From assembly GCA_017543445.1 (NCBI GenBank), contig JAFYGB010000045.1:1-64000 (forward strand): a stretch of DNA of 64,000 nt, in the 5' to 3' direction. Within the stretch, counting starts at the first letter, position 1. The number at the start of each line of letters is the position of its first letter. This document shows, piece by piece, positions 51,857 through 58,874 of the stretch. The position numbers and the translations under genes are program-made. The notes beneath the pieces were generated by a model, which searched no databases, had not been told where the DNA came from, and saw nothing but the letters and a program-made list of their open reading frames with translations. Origin of the DNA: Lachnospiraceae bacterium (GTDB taxonomy: Bacteria; Bacillota; Clostridia; Lachnospirales; Lachnospiraceae).

Positions 51857-52783
51857 TCACATTTTGGGCAGTGGGGTCTGTTCGAGGATGGCTTTCATCG
51901 CTGTTTCCAGCGTGAATCCGTTCATTTTTGCTTTAGAACTGAGCACCAGACGATGGCAGGAAACATCGTTGAAGATGGACTGAACGTGTTCCGGCAGAAC
52001 GTAGGTGCTGCTTTCAATGAATGCGGTCGCCTGCGCCATCTTCAGAAGCGAGAGAGAGGCGCGGGGGCTTAAGCCGAGCGAGAAATAGTTTTCGTTACGA
52101 GTCGCCTCGGTCAGGCGAACGATATAGTCGTAGATACAGTCATGTACGAAGATCTTTTTTGCTTCCTGCTGCATGTTGGCTACGTCGTCATGCGCCAGAA
52201 GACCGGTCAATGAATTCAGGACATCGCCGACATTGCCCTTCAGGATGGCGACGGCATTCGAATGATCCGGATAGCCCATGGACAGGCGGATCATAAAACG
52301 GTCGAGCTGGGATTCCGGAAGCTTCTGCGTACCAGAGGAACCAAAGGGGTTCTGGGTCGCGATAACGATGAAAGGCGAGGGCAGGTCGCGGGTCACGCCG
52401 TCGACGGTAGCCTTTGCCTCTTCCATAACTTCCAGAAGCGCTGACTGCGTCTTCGGAGAGGTACGGTTGATCTCATCCGCCAGGAACAGGTTGCAGAAGA
52501 CCGCGCCTTCTTTGTATTCAAAGCTGCCGGTCTGATTGTTGTACAGATTGAAACCGATGAGATCACTTGGAAGTACATCGGGTGTAAACTGCATTCGCTT
52601 GTATTTTAATGACATTGTTCGGGAAACGGTGACGGCGAGAGTGGTCTTACCTACGCCGGGGATATCTTCGAGAAGAATGTGTCCGCCTGCGATGATGGCG
52701 GCCAGAAGTTTGTATATAATATCATCCTTTCCTTTGATGACCATGCCGATCTGTTTTGTTACTGCTTCGATTTTTGCATTCAT
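51857..52783 (-). CDS. MoxR-family AAA+ ATPase
   Basis: 308 residues. Walker A is EDIPGVGKTT, Walker B FLADEINRTSPKTQSALLEVMEE split over residues about 105-130, and the sensor/arginine region includes VIATQNPFGSSGTQKLPESQLDRFMIRL, the MoxR hallmark. The ATPase is thought to act as a chaperone that activates its DUF58/VWA partners. ATG 52783 was chosen with AGGGAG seven bases upstream; a GTG-like upstream extension of seven codons lacks a site. First gene of the operon, with its own promoter. Confidence 0.94.
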   Translation of the reverse strand: MNAKIEAVTKQIGMVIKGKDDIIYKLLAAIIAGGHILLEDIPGVGKTTLAVTVSRTMSLKYKRMQFTPDVLPSDLIGFNLYNNQTGSFEYKEGAVFCNLFLADEINRTSPKTQSALLEVMEEAKATVDGVTRDLPSPFIVIATQNPFGSSGTQKLPESQLDRFMIRLSMGYPDHSNAVAILKGNVGDVLNSLTGLLAHDDVANMQQEAKKIFVHDCIYDYIVRLTEATRNENYFSLGLSPRASLSLLKMAQATAFIESSTYVLPEHVQSIFNDVSCHRLVLSSKAKMNGFTLETAMKAILEQTPLPKM

Positions 52784-52882
52784 GTGTATACTCCCTAAGT
52801 CCATTATACGTATTCATGCACCGAATCGCACACGTTTTCGTGCGGAAAATGAAGCCCGCAAAAGGCATAAATACTGCTTTCG

Positions 52883-52911
52883 ATTATAGCATAATCGCTT
52901 ATGAAAGTAAA
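52883..52911 (-). promoter_or_regulatory. Promoter of the moxR operon
   Basis: Minus-strand TTTACT (52911-52906), 17 nt, TATAAT (52888-52883), giving a leader of about 95 bases. Confidence 0.72.
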
Positions 52912-52942
52912 GGAACGAATAAGAGAAGAAACGACAAATAAA

Positions 52943-52971
52943 TTGACATTCAGTTACGAATATACTAAGAT
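52943..52971 (+). promoter_or_regulatory. Promoter of the EAL protein gene
   Basis: TTGACA, 17 nt, TAAGAT, divergent from and 31 bases away from the moxR promoter. Confidence 0.72.
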
Positions 52972-53056
52972 TAAAGTCAGGGTTGCTGTAGGAACAGCCT
53001 TTGAAAGTGTGCTATAAGAAGGAAAATGTAGGAAGTATCCGATACTCGGAGGTTAT

Positions 53057-54865
53057 ATGAATAAAAACAACATGGACCGTGAGTTTAATCACTGGTATGA
53101 GGAAATGATGATCTGGCTGATGGGCATCGTCCTGTTTGCTACGATGGCCGTCATCTTTGAGATAAAAACCATAGTTTTTCTTTCGTTGGTATGTGCGGTC
53201 GTGCTTTGCTGGCGCTTGTATAAGCTGCAGCGTCTGTACAACTATTACAAAACGAACCTGAACATCATGCGTGAGTGTTTTTCGGACGTCGCCATCTTCA
53301 CTTGGGTCAGCGCCTTTCATACGGTGCTGGTTTCCGGTAATAGCCAGATGCTGGTGGATGATTGGGTGCCCATGAGTGAGACGATGACTCGTGAACAGCT
53401 CGAAGTCCTGCTCGGTAAGATCACAGAGAACGTCGAGAATAAAGACGAGAAGATCTATAAGATCCGGGTATCCAACCGTGATAAATACATCCAGATCCGC
53501 TATCAGCGCGAACGCGGCATGCAGGTCTACATCTTATCCGATGTGACCGATATGATCACGAATAAAGCGGAATTGATCTCCTTTACTTATTACGACATGG
53601 CGACGAAGCTGCTCTCGAAGGATGCGATGGTAAAGCGCGTGGAAGAGATCATGACTTCCCATTTCGATTACGGTGGTTATGCGGAACTGGAGATCCTGGG
53701 CGTGGATCGTGCGACCGCGCAGCAGAAGGAGAAGATCGTCGGCGGCCTGGATTATCTGTCGAAGCTGATCAAACGCCACGAGCAGAACAACAATGTAGTC
53801 TGCGGACGTGTATCGAAAACGCGTTTTGCGCTGTACTATTTTAATTCCAATGCGATCGACGCTTATAAGCGTGCCGTCGGGCTTTCCCAGGAGATCATCA
53901 GTTATCTCGAAAGTTTCAATGAACTGAATAACACGAAGCTGCTTTTTGCCGGCGGTTTCGCGCATTTCCCGGAGCAGGGTAAGACCTATGCAGAGCTGGT
54001 ATCGAAGGCAGACTTTGCTTTATTTGAAGCGACATCTCAACGTATGAATCGTATCATCGAATTCTCGGATGATGTTTATGCTGAGCGGGAAGAGAAGTAT
54101 ATGCGTGTACAGACGTTCAACCGCATCATCAATGGTAACTTGTTCGATTATCAGTTCCAGCCCATCGTAAGTGCGCATAATGGTGAGATCTTTGCATTCG
54201 AGGCATTGATGCGCCCTCGTACGGACGTTCCCATGACGCCGAGCGAGATCATCGGTATCGCGAAGGAAGAGGGGCGCCTCGGCGAGGTCGAACTCCTTAC
54301 CTTCTCCAATACGATGCGCATCCTGAATGAGAATAAGGACATCTTTTCTTCGAAGAAGATGTTCATCAACAGTATCCCGGACTGTTATGTTCCGGATGAA
54401 TTCTTTGAACAACTGATCGAACAGTACGGACCGATGCTGGACCGTATCGTCGTTGAGATCACGGAAGAACTCGACCTGAGCGATCAGATGGATGAGATCA
54501 TTCAGAAGCGATACCGCACGCATAACATGATGGTCGCTTTGGATGACTTCGGCAGCGGTTATGCAAACGAGTCGAACCTGCTTCGCTGTCAGCCGGATTT
54601 CATCAAGATCGACCGCGCACTGGTCGTGGATATCGATAAGGATTCAAAGAAGCAGCATCTGGTCAGAAACATTGTAAGTTTTGCGAGCCAGCATGGCATT
54701 AAGGTCATCGCCGAAGGTATCGAGACGGACGACGAACTGCGTACCGTGATCGAACTGAACGTAGACCTGATCCAGGGCTTCTGTACATCCAAACCCAGAT
54801 CGGTCATGCTTCTCGAGATCTCGCAGGAAGTGACCGAACGTATCATCGCTTTAAACAAGAAGTAA
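53057..54865 (+). CDS. EAL-domain cyclic-di-GMP phosphodiesterase with degenerate GGDEF
   Basis: 602 residues. Two membrane helices (about 14-55) anchor it, followed by a PAS-like segment (about 70-165) and a GGDEF-like domain (about 170-335) in which the active loop is RVSKTRFALYY, so no GG(D/E)EF signature and no cyclase activity is expected. The EAL domain (about 345-595) is complete: FEALMRP, FINSIP, VEITEEL, ALDDFGSGYANESNLL, IKIDR, VIAEGIET and the QGF ending, with all metal-binding Glu/Asp present. It should hydrolyse cyclic di-GMP, perhaps with GTP or substrate sensing by the degenerate domain. GGAGG precedes the ATG. No cyclase gene is in this window. Confidence 0.92.
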   Translation: MNKNNMDREFNHWYEEMMIWLMGIVLFATMAVIFEIKTIVFLSLVCAVVLCWRLYKLQRLYNYYKTNLNIMRECFSDVAIFTWVSAFHTVLVSGNSQMLVDDWVPMSETMTREQLEVLLGKITENVENKDEKIYKIRVSNRDKYIQIRYQRERGMQVYILSDVTDMITNKAELISFTYYDMATKLLSKDAMVKRVEEIMTSHFDYGGYAELEILGVDRATAQQKEKIVGGLDYLSKLIKRHEQNNNVVCGRVSKTRFALYYFNSNAIDAYKRAVGLSQEIISYLESFNELNNTKLLFAGGFAHFPEQGKTYAELVSKADFALFEATSQRMNRIIEFSDDVYAEREEKYMRVQTFNRIINGNLFDYQFQPIVSAHNGEIFAFEALMRPRTDVPMTPSEIIGIAKEEGRLGEVELLTFSNTMRILNENKDIFSSKKMFINSIPDCYVPDEFFEQLIEQYGPMLDRIVVEITEELDLSDQMDEIIQKRYRTHNMMVALDDFGSGYANESNLLRCQPDFIKIDRALVVDIDKDSKKQHLVRNIVSFASQHGIKVIAEGIETDDELRTVIELNVDLIQGFCTSKPRSVMLLEISQEVTERIIALNKK

Positions 54866-54879
54866 ATAAATATACAAAG

Positions 54880-54914
54880 AGCGCCCGCAGGTGAAATCCT
54901 CACCTGCGGGCGCT
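54880..54914. terminator. Bidirectional terminator between the EAL gene and ssrA
   Basis: Perfect 15-bp stem AGCGCCCGCAGGTGA / TCACCTGCGGGCGCT with a 5-nt loop, followed by TATTTTA on the plus side and TTTGTATATTT on the minus side. Confidence 0.9.
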
Positions 54915-54935
54915 TATTTTACGTGTCCATAAGAA

Positions 54936-55281
54936 TGGAGCTGAGGGGAATCGAACCCCTGTCCGAAAACCCATTCATCGCAATTTCTCCCATCACAGTC
55001 ATTCTTTAGATTTCCCTCCTACATGCACAGAAGGACAGGCGCACATAAAAGGTAGCTTCATCAATGTTCCGGCCCCGCAAAGCTTAAGGGCAGGAGTGGC
55101 GCATCAAGTCGATGCCGGTTCGTAAGCGATGCGGGACTTACGGCCGACAGCTGCACTTAGGCAGCGAAAGCAAAATTATTATCTTCTGCGTTTATATTTA
55201 AGTTTTCCGTTTTGATATGCAGGCACGGTCTGCAGATGGCTGTCACGATTGCAAAATCCCCGTCGAAACCAGTACAACCCC
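54936..55281 (-). ncRNA. ssrA: Transfer-messenger RNA
   Basis: Read on the minus strand, the RNA begins GGGGTTGTACTGGTTTCGAC and ends with a T-arm CAGGGGTTCGATTCCCCT and acceptor strand CAGCTCC plus A. The seven-base acceptor stem pairs GGGGTTG with CAGCTCC. CCA is not encoded (TTC follows). The tag-coding segment at 55189-55157 resumes at GCA and reads AEDNNFAFAA then TAA; most tags end ALAA, so Phe replaces Leu near the end. The RNA rescues stalled ribosomes with SmpB. It is 346 nt, normal for the family. Boundaries rest on the pairing and may shift by a base. Confidence 0.95.
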
Positions 55282-55326
55282 GTTGTAAGGTGAAAGGTTT
55301 ATGCAAAAGATGCTTTCTCGAGAGGG

Positions 55327-55355
55327 AGTATACTCGATTTTGCGGTAAATGTCAA
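55327..55355 (-). promoter_or_regulatory. Promoter of ssrA
   Basis: Minus-strand TTGACA (55355-55350), 17 nt, TATACT (55332-55327). About 40 bases of 5' precursor would be removed by RNase P. Confidence 0.85.
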
Positions 55356-55364
55356 TGCTTCCGA

Positions 55365-56840
55365 TCATTTTCCTCGAAAATGTTCCGGCTTTGCTTCCAT
55401 AGTCGGTGCGAAACGAAGCCGCACAGCCGGAAGTTTCGGCAGCGTCGTGTAATAATTCGTCTGCCAGTCCCGGCCTTGGGTCGGATCGTTTTCACCGCTT
55501 GACGGCGGCGCGAAGATATTCAATGCGATCTCGCACGGACCGCTTAAGCGATGTTCAAAGAAAGCGGGCATAAGGTCGATACATTTCGTTCCCGGAGCCT
55601 TGTAGAACCATTTTCCATGAATCTCCATCATCAGGTTTAAGGGAGCCAGTTCCTCGTCAAAGTAAACCTCGGCAAAATGCGGATCCCCGTCAAAGGAGAG
55701 AGGGATGCAGATGCCTTCGGAGTCTTCCGAACCGCCCCAGCGAAGTTTCGCAGGGAAGGATGCTTCTTCCGAAACGCGCATGGATGGAGAAAAGAACGGG
55801 TCGGAGATGATCTCTTTATATGCGGACAGAACGGGCTGCTCCACGCCGACGGACGTATTATTCGGGTCGGTGATCTCGAGTCCGAGGCGTCCGTCATCCC
55901 TAAACTGGTAGAAGGTGAATCCCGAGAACCAGCGGACAGGATCTTCCTTGATATATCTGCAGAAATTACGGATCATATCGGCCTGTTCGTAAGGACCGGT
56001 CACGTCACCGTCGGCGTTGCATTCACTCATGACCATCGGTTTCTCGACGCCGTTACACAGATATTTAAAGCGCTCGTAGCTGCGGCGCGTCATATCATAG
56101 ATCTCACCGGCGCTTTCGCGTTTATGTGACTTACCGCCGGGCTCTGCGATATCGTAGGGCCAGCCCCAGTGCAGGGCCATGTATTTGTCAACGGACCAGA
56201 TGTCGGTAACACGGACTGCTTCCGCAAATTCCTGTTCCATGACGATCTCTTCGCTGTTTGGATCCTCGATTCCGCCGATACATAAGATCGTGGAGACATT
56301 GGGCGCGTACTTCTTTATGATCTTATGGAAACGTACGTAGAAGTCTGCGACCTCCTGATAGGTACAGCGCCGATTGAAGGAGAACCAATTACCCGTTGCT
56401 TCGTGATTGATACGTAAGAAGATCCGTCCGAAGGTGGTGAGATCTTTTGCGATCGCGATCAGATGTTCGTCAGTTACGTGCGGATCGATGGTCAATGTCA
56501 GCAGAACATCCTGGCCGTGACGTCGAATGTCGCGCATATAGGTGAACGGTTCGTCATCCTTCTCACCGATGAGACCGCCTTTGTAGGTGAAATAATCGTC
56601 GTAAGGATAATCCCAGGCAAAGGATACATTCGGGTTTGCGTGTACCACACTGGCCCTGCCGGGGAAACCTTCATCGAGCGGATAGTAGCAGTACATCAGA
56701 TTGATCGCGCGGTGCGGGCGTCCGAGTTTCTGCAGGATGTAGTCCTGATCAACATAAGGACCTCGTTCACTGCCGTCTCCGAGATCGACTGCACATGCCG
56801 CCGGACCTAAATGTACTTGATATGCTTTGTTGGATTCCAT
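55365..56840 (-). CDS. Clan GH-A glycoside hydrolase, GH26-like (cytoplasmic)
   Basis: 491 residues, no signal peptide. A TIM-barrel core runs to about residue 330. RINHEATGNWFSFNRR resembles the GH26 acid/base motif (HExxGNWFxW), giving Glu147, and KPMVMSECNADGD after strand 7 gives the nucleophile Glu273. A beta-rich C-terminal domain of about 130 residues follows. Beta-mannanase-type activity is plausible but unproved; relatives also act on other beta-glycans. An intracellular location suggests work on imported oligosaccharides, as with the GH130/GH3 locus. ATG 56840 was chosen for its GGGGAGG site, which is locked in a hairpin. It is transcribed toward ssrA with no terminator between. Confidence 0.7.
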   Translation of the reverse strand: MESNKAYQVHLGPAACAVDLGDGSERGPYVDQDYILQKLGRPHRAINLMYCYYPLDEGFPGRASVVHANPNVSFAWDYPYDDYFTYKGGLIGEKDDEPFTYMRDIRRHGQDVLLTLTIDPHVTDEHLIAIAKDLTTFGRIFLRINHEATGNWFSFNRRCTYQEVADFYVRFHKIIKKYAPNVSTILCIGGIEDPNSEEIVMEQEFAEAVRVTDIWSVDKYMALHWGWPYDIAEPGGKSHKRESAGEIYDMTRRSYERFKYLCNGVEKPMVMSECNADGDVTGPYEQADMIRNFCRYIKEDPVRWFSGFTFYQFRDDGRLGLEITDPNNTSVGVEQPVLSAYKEIISDPFFSPSMRVSEEASFPAKLRWGGSEDSEGICIPLSFDGDPHFAEVYFDEELAPLNLMMEIHGKWFYKAPGTKCIDLMPAFFEHRLSGPCEIALNIFAPPSSGENDPTQGRDWQTNYYTTLPKLPAVRLRFAPTMEAKPEHFRGK

Positions 56841-56846
56841 AAAAAG

Positions 56847-56889
56847 AACCTCCCCGATGATTTTTTTAAAGTATAGCATCGAGGAGGTT
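56847..56889 (-). promoter_or_regulatory. Hairpin covering the ribosome-binding site of the GH26-like gene
   Basis: Minus-strand AACCTCCTCGATG (56889-56877) pairs with CATCGGGGAGGTT (56859-56847), 13 bp with one G-U, loop of 17 nt. The 3' arm contains the GGGGAGG ribosome-binding site and is followed by TTCTTTTTA, so it can also work as a weak terminator of the upstream acyltransferase transcript. Confidence 0.6.
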
Positions 56890-56898
56890 ATGGGTAAA
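56870..56898 (-). promoter_or_regulatory. Candidate promoter within the hairpin region
   Basis: Minus-strand TTTACC (56898-56893), 17 nt, TATACT (56875-56870). Transcripts starting here would lack the 5' arm of the hairpin. Confidence 0.45.
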
Positions 56899-56916
56899 TG
56901 TATTTTTCGAGTGTGT

Positions 56917-58077
56917 TTATGTGTTAATCGATGTTTGAGCATTGCCCGTCGGGTCCTTCGGATCTTTCTTTGAAAAACGGTTCCGCAGGTTCTTCATGAT
57001 CGTTTCGGTTCCGTTCTGTATCAGGCAGGAGAGCAGAAATGTCAGGATCAGAGCGAAGAAAAAATAAAAGAAGTACAGAGGGATGGATAAGCAGGGCCTT
57101 ATACAACCTCTGACGCTCAGGTTGGTAAAGAGACGGTCCTGGAGAATGTGGTGGACCAGAAACATCGTAAACGAGTACTTCGATATGGTGCCAACGATAC
57201 CGCTCAGGATCGGGATCCGTGCGGCTTTGCTTTCTTCTTGCTTCTTCTTGTTAAACGTGTAGGCAAAGATCATAAATACGGCGACTACACTGATAAGGTT
57301 GCCATAGATCCAACTACCTTTGAAAGTGCCTTCGGGAAGCAGACTTGCCGGAAAATCATAGAACGAAAGAGCGCCTATGACGAATGCGGCCCCGAGCAAG
57401 AGAGCAGGATGGCACTTTTTGACATAGAAAGCAAAGTAAATACCGACCACGAATTGCGGGAGCAGGACCAAAGCGGACGCTGACAGTTCTTCCGGCAGAA
57501 GCGGATGCTTGAAAATATCGGATATAACGGATGCGAGAGTTTCATAGTTATACACGAACAGGAAATGGATCACCATCAGACTCAGACCGAAGAGCAGAGG
57601 CGCTTTCTTCACTGCCTTGTACAGGAAAGGAAACAGGAAATAGTAGATCAGGATCACGCCGAGGTACCATTCTCCGATACGATAACAGGTGTTGAAACCA
57701 CGCATGGACATAAAACCATCGAAGCCTAAGAGGGACCAGAAATGATATTTAGAGAGTATATTTCCCGCAGGAAGATCGATCCAAAGATAGACTACGAAGT
57801 AGCTGGCATAGAAGAGCGGGAAGATCGCCGACAAACGCTTCTTATAAAAGGTGGAGATCTTTTCTCCCGAGCGCTCGAAACTGTTCTTCAGCACATAACC
57901 GGACAGCATCAAAAAGATACCGACACCCAATGAGCCGAGGGTCCAGCTTTCGGCACGCACAAATAGAGGAATCGTCGTATCGATATGGTCGGCCTCAAGC
58001 ATCAGATTGAAATGGAATACAAAGATCATCAGAAAGGCGAAACTTCGCAATAAGTCCAGATTAAAATTCCTTTTCAT
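56917..58077 (-). CDS. Acyltransferase 3 family membrane protein
   Basis: 386 residues, about ten membrane helices. The N-terminal NLDLLRSFAFLMIFVFHF is the family signature (RxxA...HF with the catalytic histidine region), and FLMLSGYVLKNSFER and FYKKRLSAIFPLFY are the next conserved blocks (SGY and the KR motif). Such proteins O-acetylate peptidoglycan, teichoic or exopolysaccharide sugars; the acceptor is unknown. GGAGG is five bases before the ATG. It is separated by 77 bases from the GH26-like gene, with a hairpin between. Confidence 0.9.
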   Translation of the reverse strand: MKRNFNLDLLRSFAFLMIFVFHFNLMLEADHIDTTIPLFVRAESWTLGSLGVGIFLMLSGYVLKNSFERSGEKISTFYKKRLSAIFPLFYASYFVVYLWIDLPAGNILSKYHFWSLLGFDGFMSMRGFNTCYRIGEWYLGVILIYYFLFPFLYKAVKKAPLLFGLSLMVIHFLFVYNYETLASVISDIFKHPLLPEELSASALVLLPQFVVGIYFAFYVKKCHPALLLGAAFVIGALSFYDFPASLLPEGTFKGSWIYGNLISVVAVFMIFAYTFNKKKQEESKAARIPILSGIVGTISKYSFTMFLVHHILQDRLFTNLSVRGCIRPCLSIPLYFFYFFFALILTFLLSCLIQNGTETIMKNLRNRFSKKDPKDPTGNAQTSINT

Positions 58078-58110
58078 GTCAACCTCCGATTGGATAACAA
58101 GACTATAGGT

Positions 58111-58139
58111 ATTTTAGCATTTCAGGCGGATGCTTGCAA
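58111..58139 (-). promoter_or_regulatory. Promoter of the acyltransferase gene
   Basis: Minus-strand TTGCAA (58139-58134), 17 nt, TAAAAT (58116-58111). Confidence 0.65.
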
Positions 58140-58204
58140 GTGAATATCGCTCGACAGTTTGGAAAAAGAAACAAGATTTTTACATGCTTTTTCAGAAAAG
58201 TGTA

Positions 58205-58233
58205 TTGAAGTTCGAAAGAGGTTGTGATATGAT
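58205..58233 (+). promoter_or_regulatory. Promoter of mscL
   Basis: TTGAAG, 17 nt, TATGAT, about 55 bases before the start codon. Confidence 0.7.
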
Positions 58234-58289
58234 GAAGCCATCATACAACAACATGCTTTTTTCAAAAAAGCAGAAAGGTCAGGTGGAAA

Positions 58290-58691
58290 ATGATAAAAGA
58301 GTTTAAGGAGTTTATTTCCAAGGGTAATGTTATGGACATGGCAGTCGGCATCATCATCGGCGGCGCTTTCACAGCGATCGTTAATGCTTTGGTTTCAAGT
58401 ATTCTGATGCCGTTGGTTGGCCTGATCTGCGGTGGCCAGAATGTGGCGGATCTTTACTTCAAAATTGCTGATGCGACGTTCAACTATGGTGCTTTACTCC
58501 AGGCGATCATCGACTTCGTACTTATCGCGTTCGTTCTGTTCTTGATCATCAAGGCTATGAATAAGATGCGTAAGAAGAAAGAAGCTGCTCCGCCTACAAC
58601 GAAGAAGTGCCCGTATTGCATCACCGATATCGCGATCGAAGCAACACGTTGCCCGAATTGTACTTCCGAGTTACCTGCGAAGGCTGAATAA
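58290..58691 (+). CDS. mscL: Large-conductance mechanosensitive channel with zinc-ribbon tail
   Basis: 133 residues. The pore-forming helix 1 (KEFISKGNVMDMAVGIIIGGAFTAIVNALVSSILMP) and helix 2 (LLQAIIDFVLIAFVLFLIIKAMNKM) are standard for MscL, which opens under membrane tension to release solutes on hypo-osmotic shock. The C-terminus departs from the usual helix bundle: after KKEAAPPTTKK come two CxxC knuckles (CPYC and CPNC about 15 residues apart), a zinc ribbon. Similar tails occur in some Clostridia homologues. It is a single-gene unit. Confidence 0.95.
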   Translation: MIKEFKEFISKGNVMDMAVGIIIGGAFTAIVNALVSSILMPLVGLICGGQNVADLYFKIADATFNYGALLQAIIDFVLIAFVLFLIIKAMNKMRKKKEAAPPTTKKCPYCITDIAIEATRCPNCTSELPAKAE

Positions 58692-58720
58692 ATCCGATCT
58701 ATGATCGAAACATAAGGATG

Positions 58721-58758
58721 AAAGGCGGTATACGCATGATCGTATACCGCCTTTTACG
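58721..58758 (+). terminator. Terminator of mscL
   Basis: Perfect 14-bp stem AAAGGCGGTATACG / CGTATACCGCCTTT with a CATGAT loop, then TACGTTTTTAT. Confidence 0.88.
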
Positions 58759-58784
58759 TTTTTATTACAATTGATAACATTCGG

Positions 58785-58813
58785 TTGAAATTTGTATGGC
58801 TAAGTGTTAAAAT
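58785..58813 (+). promoter_or_regulatory. Promoter of purL
   Basis: TTGAAA, 17 nt, TAAAAT. The 60-base leader has a TGCGGC/GCCGCA hairpin but no purine-riboswitch features. Confidence 0.7.
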
Positions 58814-58874
58814 GGTTTAGGAGTGCGGCTTCAAGGCCGCATCTATTGAAATGCAAATAAACCGGAGGTTGTTC

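Noticed and set aside
58755-58874. Purine riboswitch upstream of purL
   Set aside because: The leader has only one short GC hairpin and none of the conserved junction sequences.
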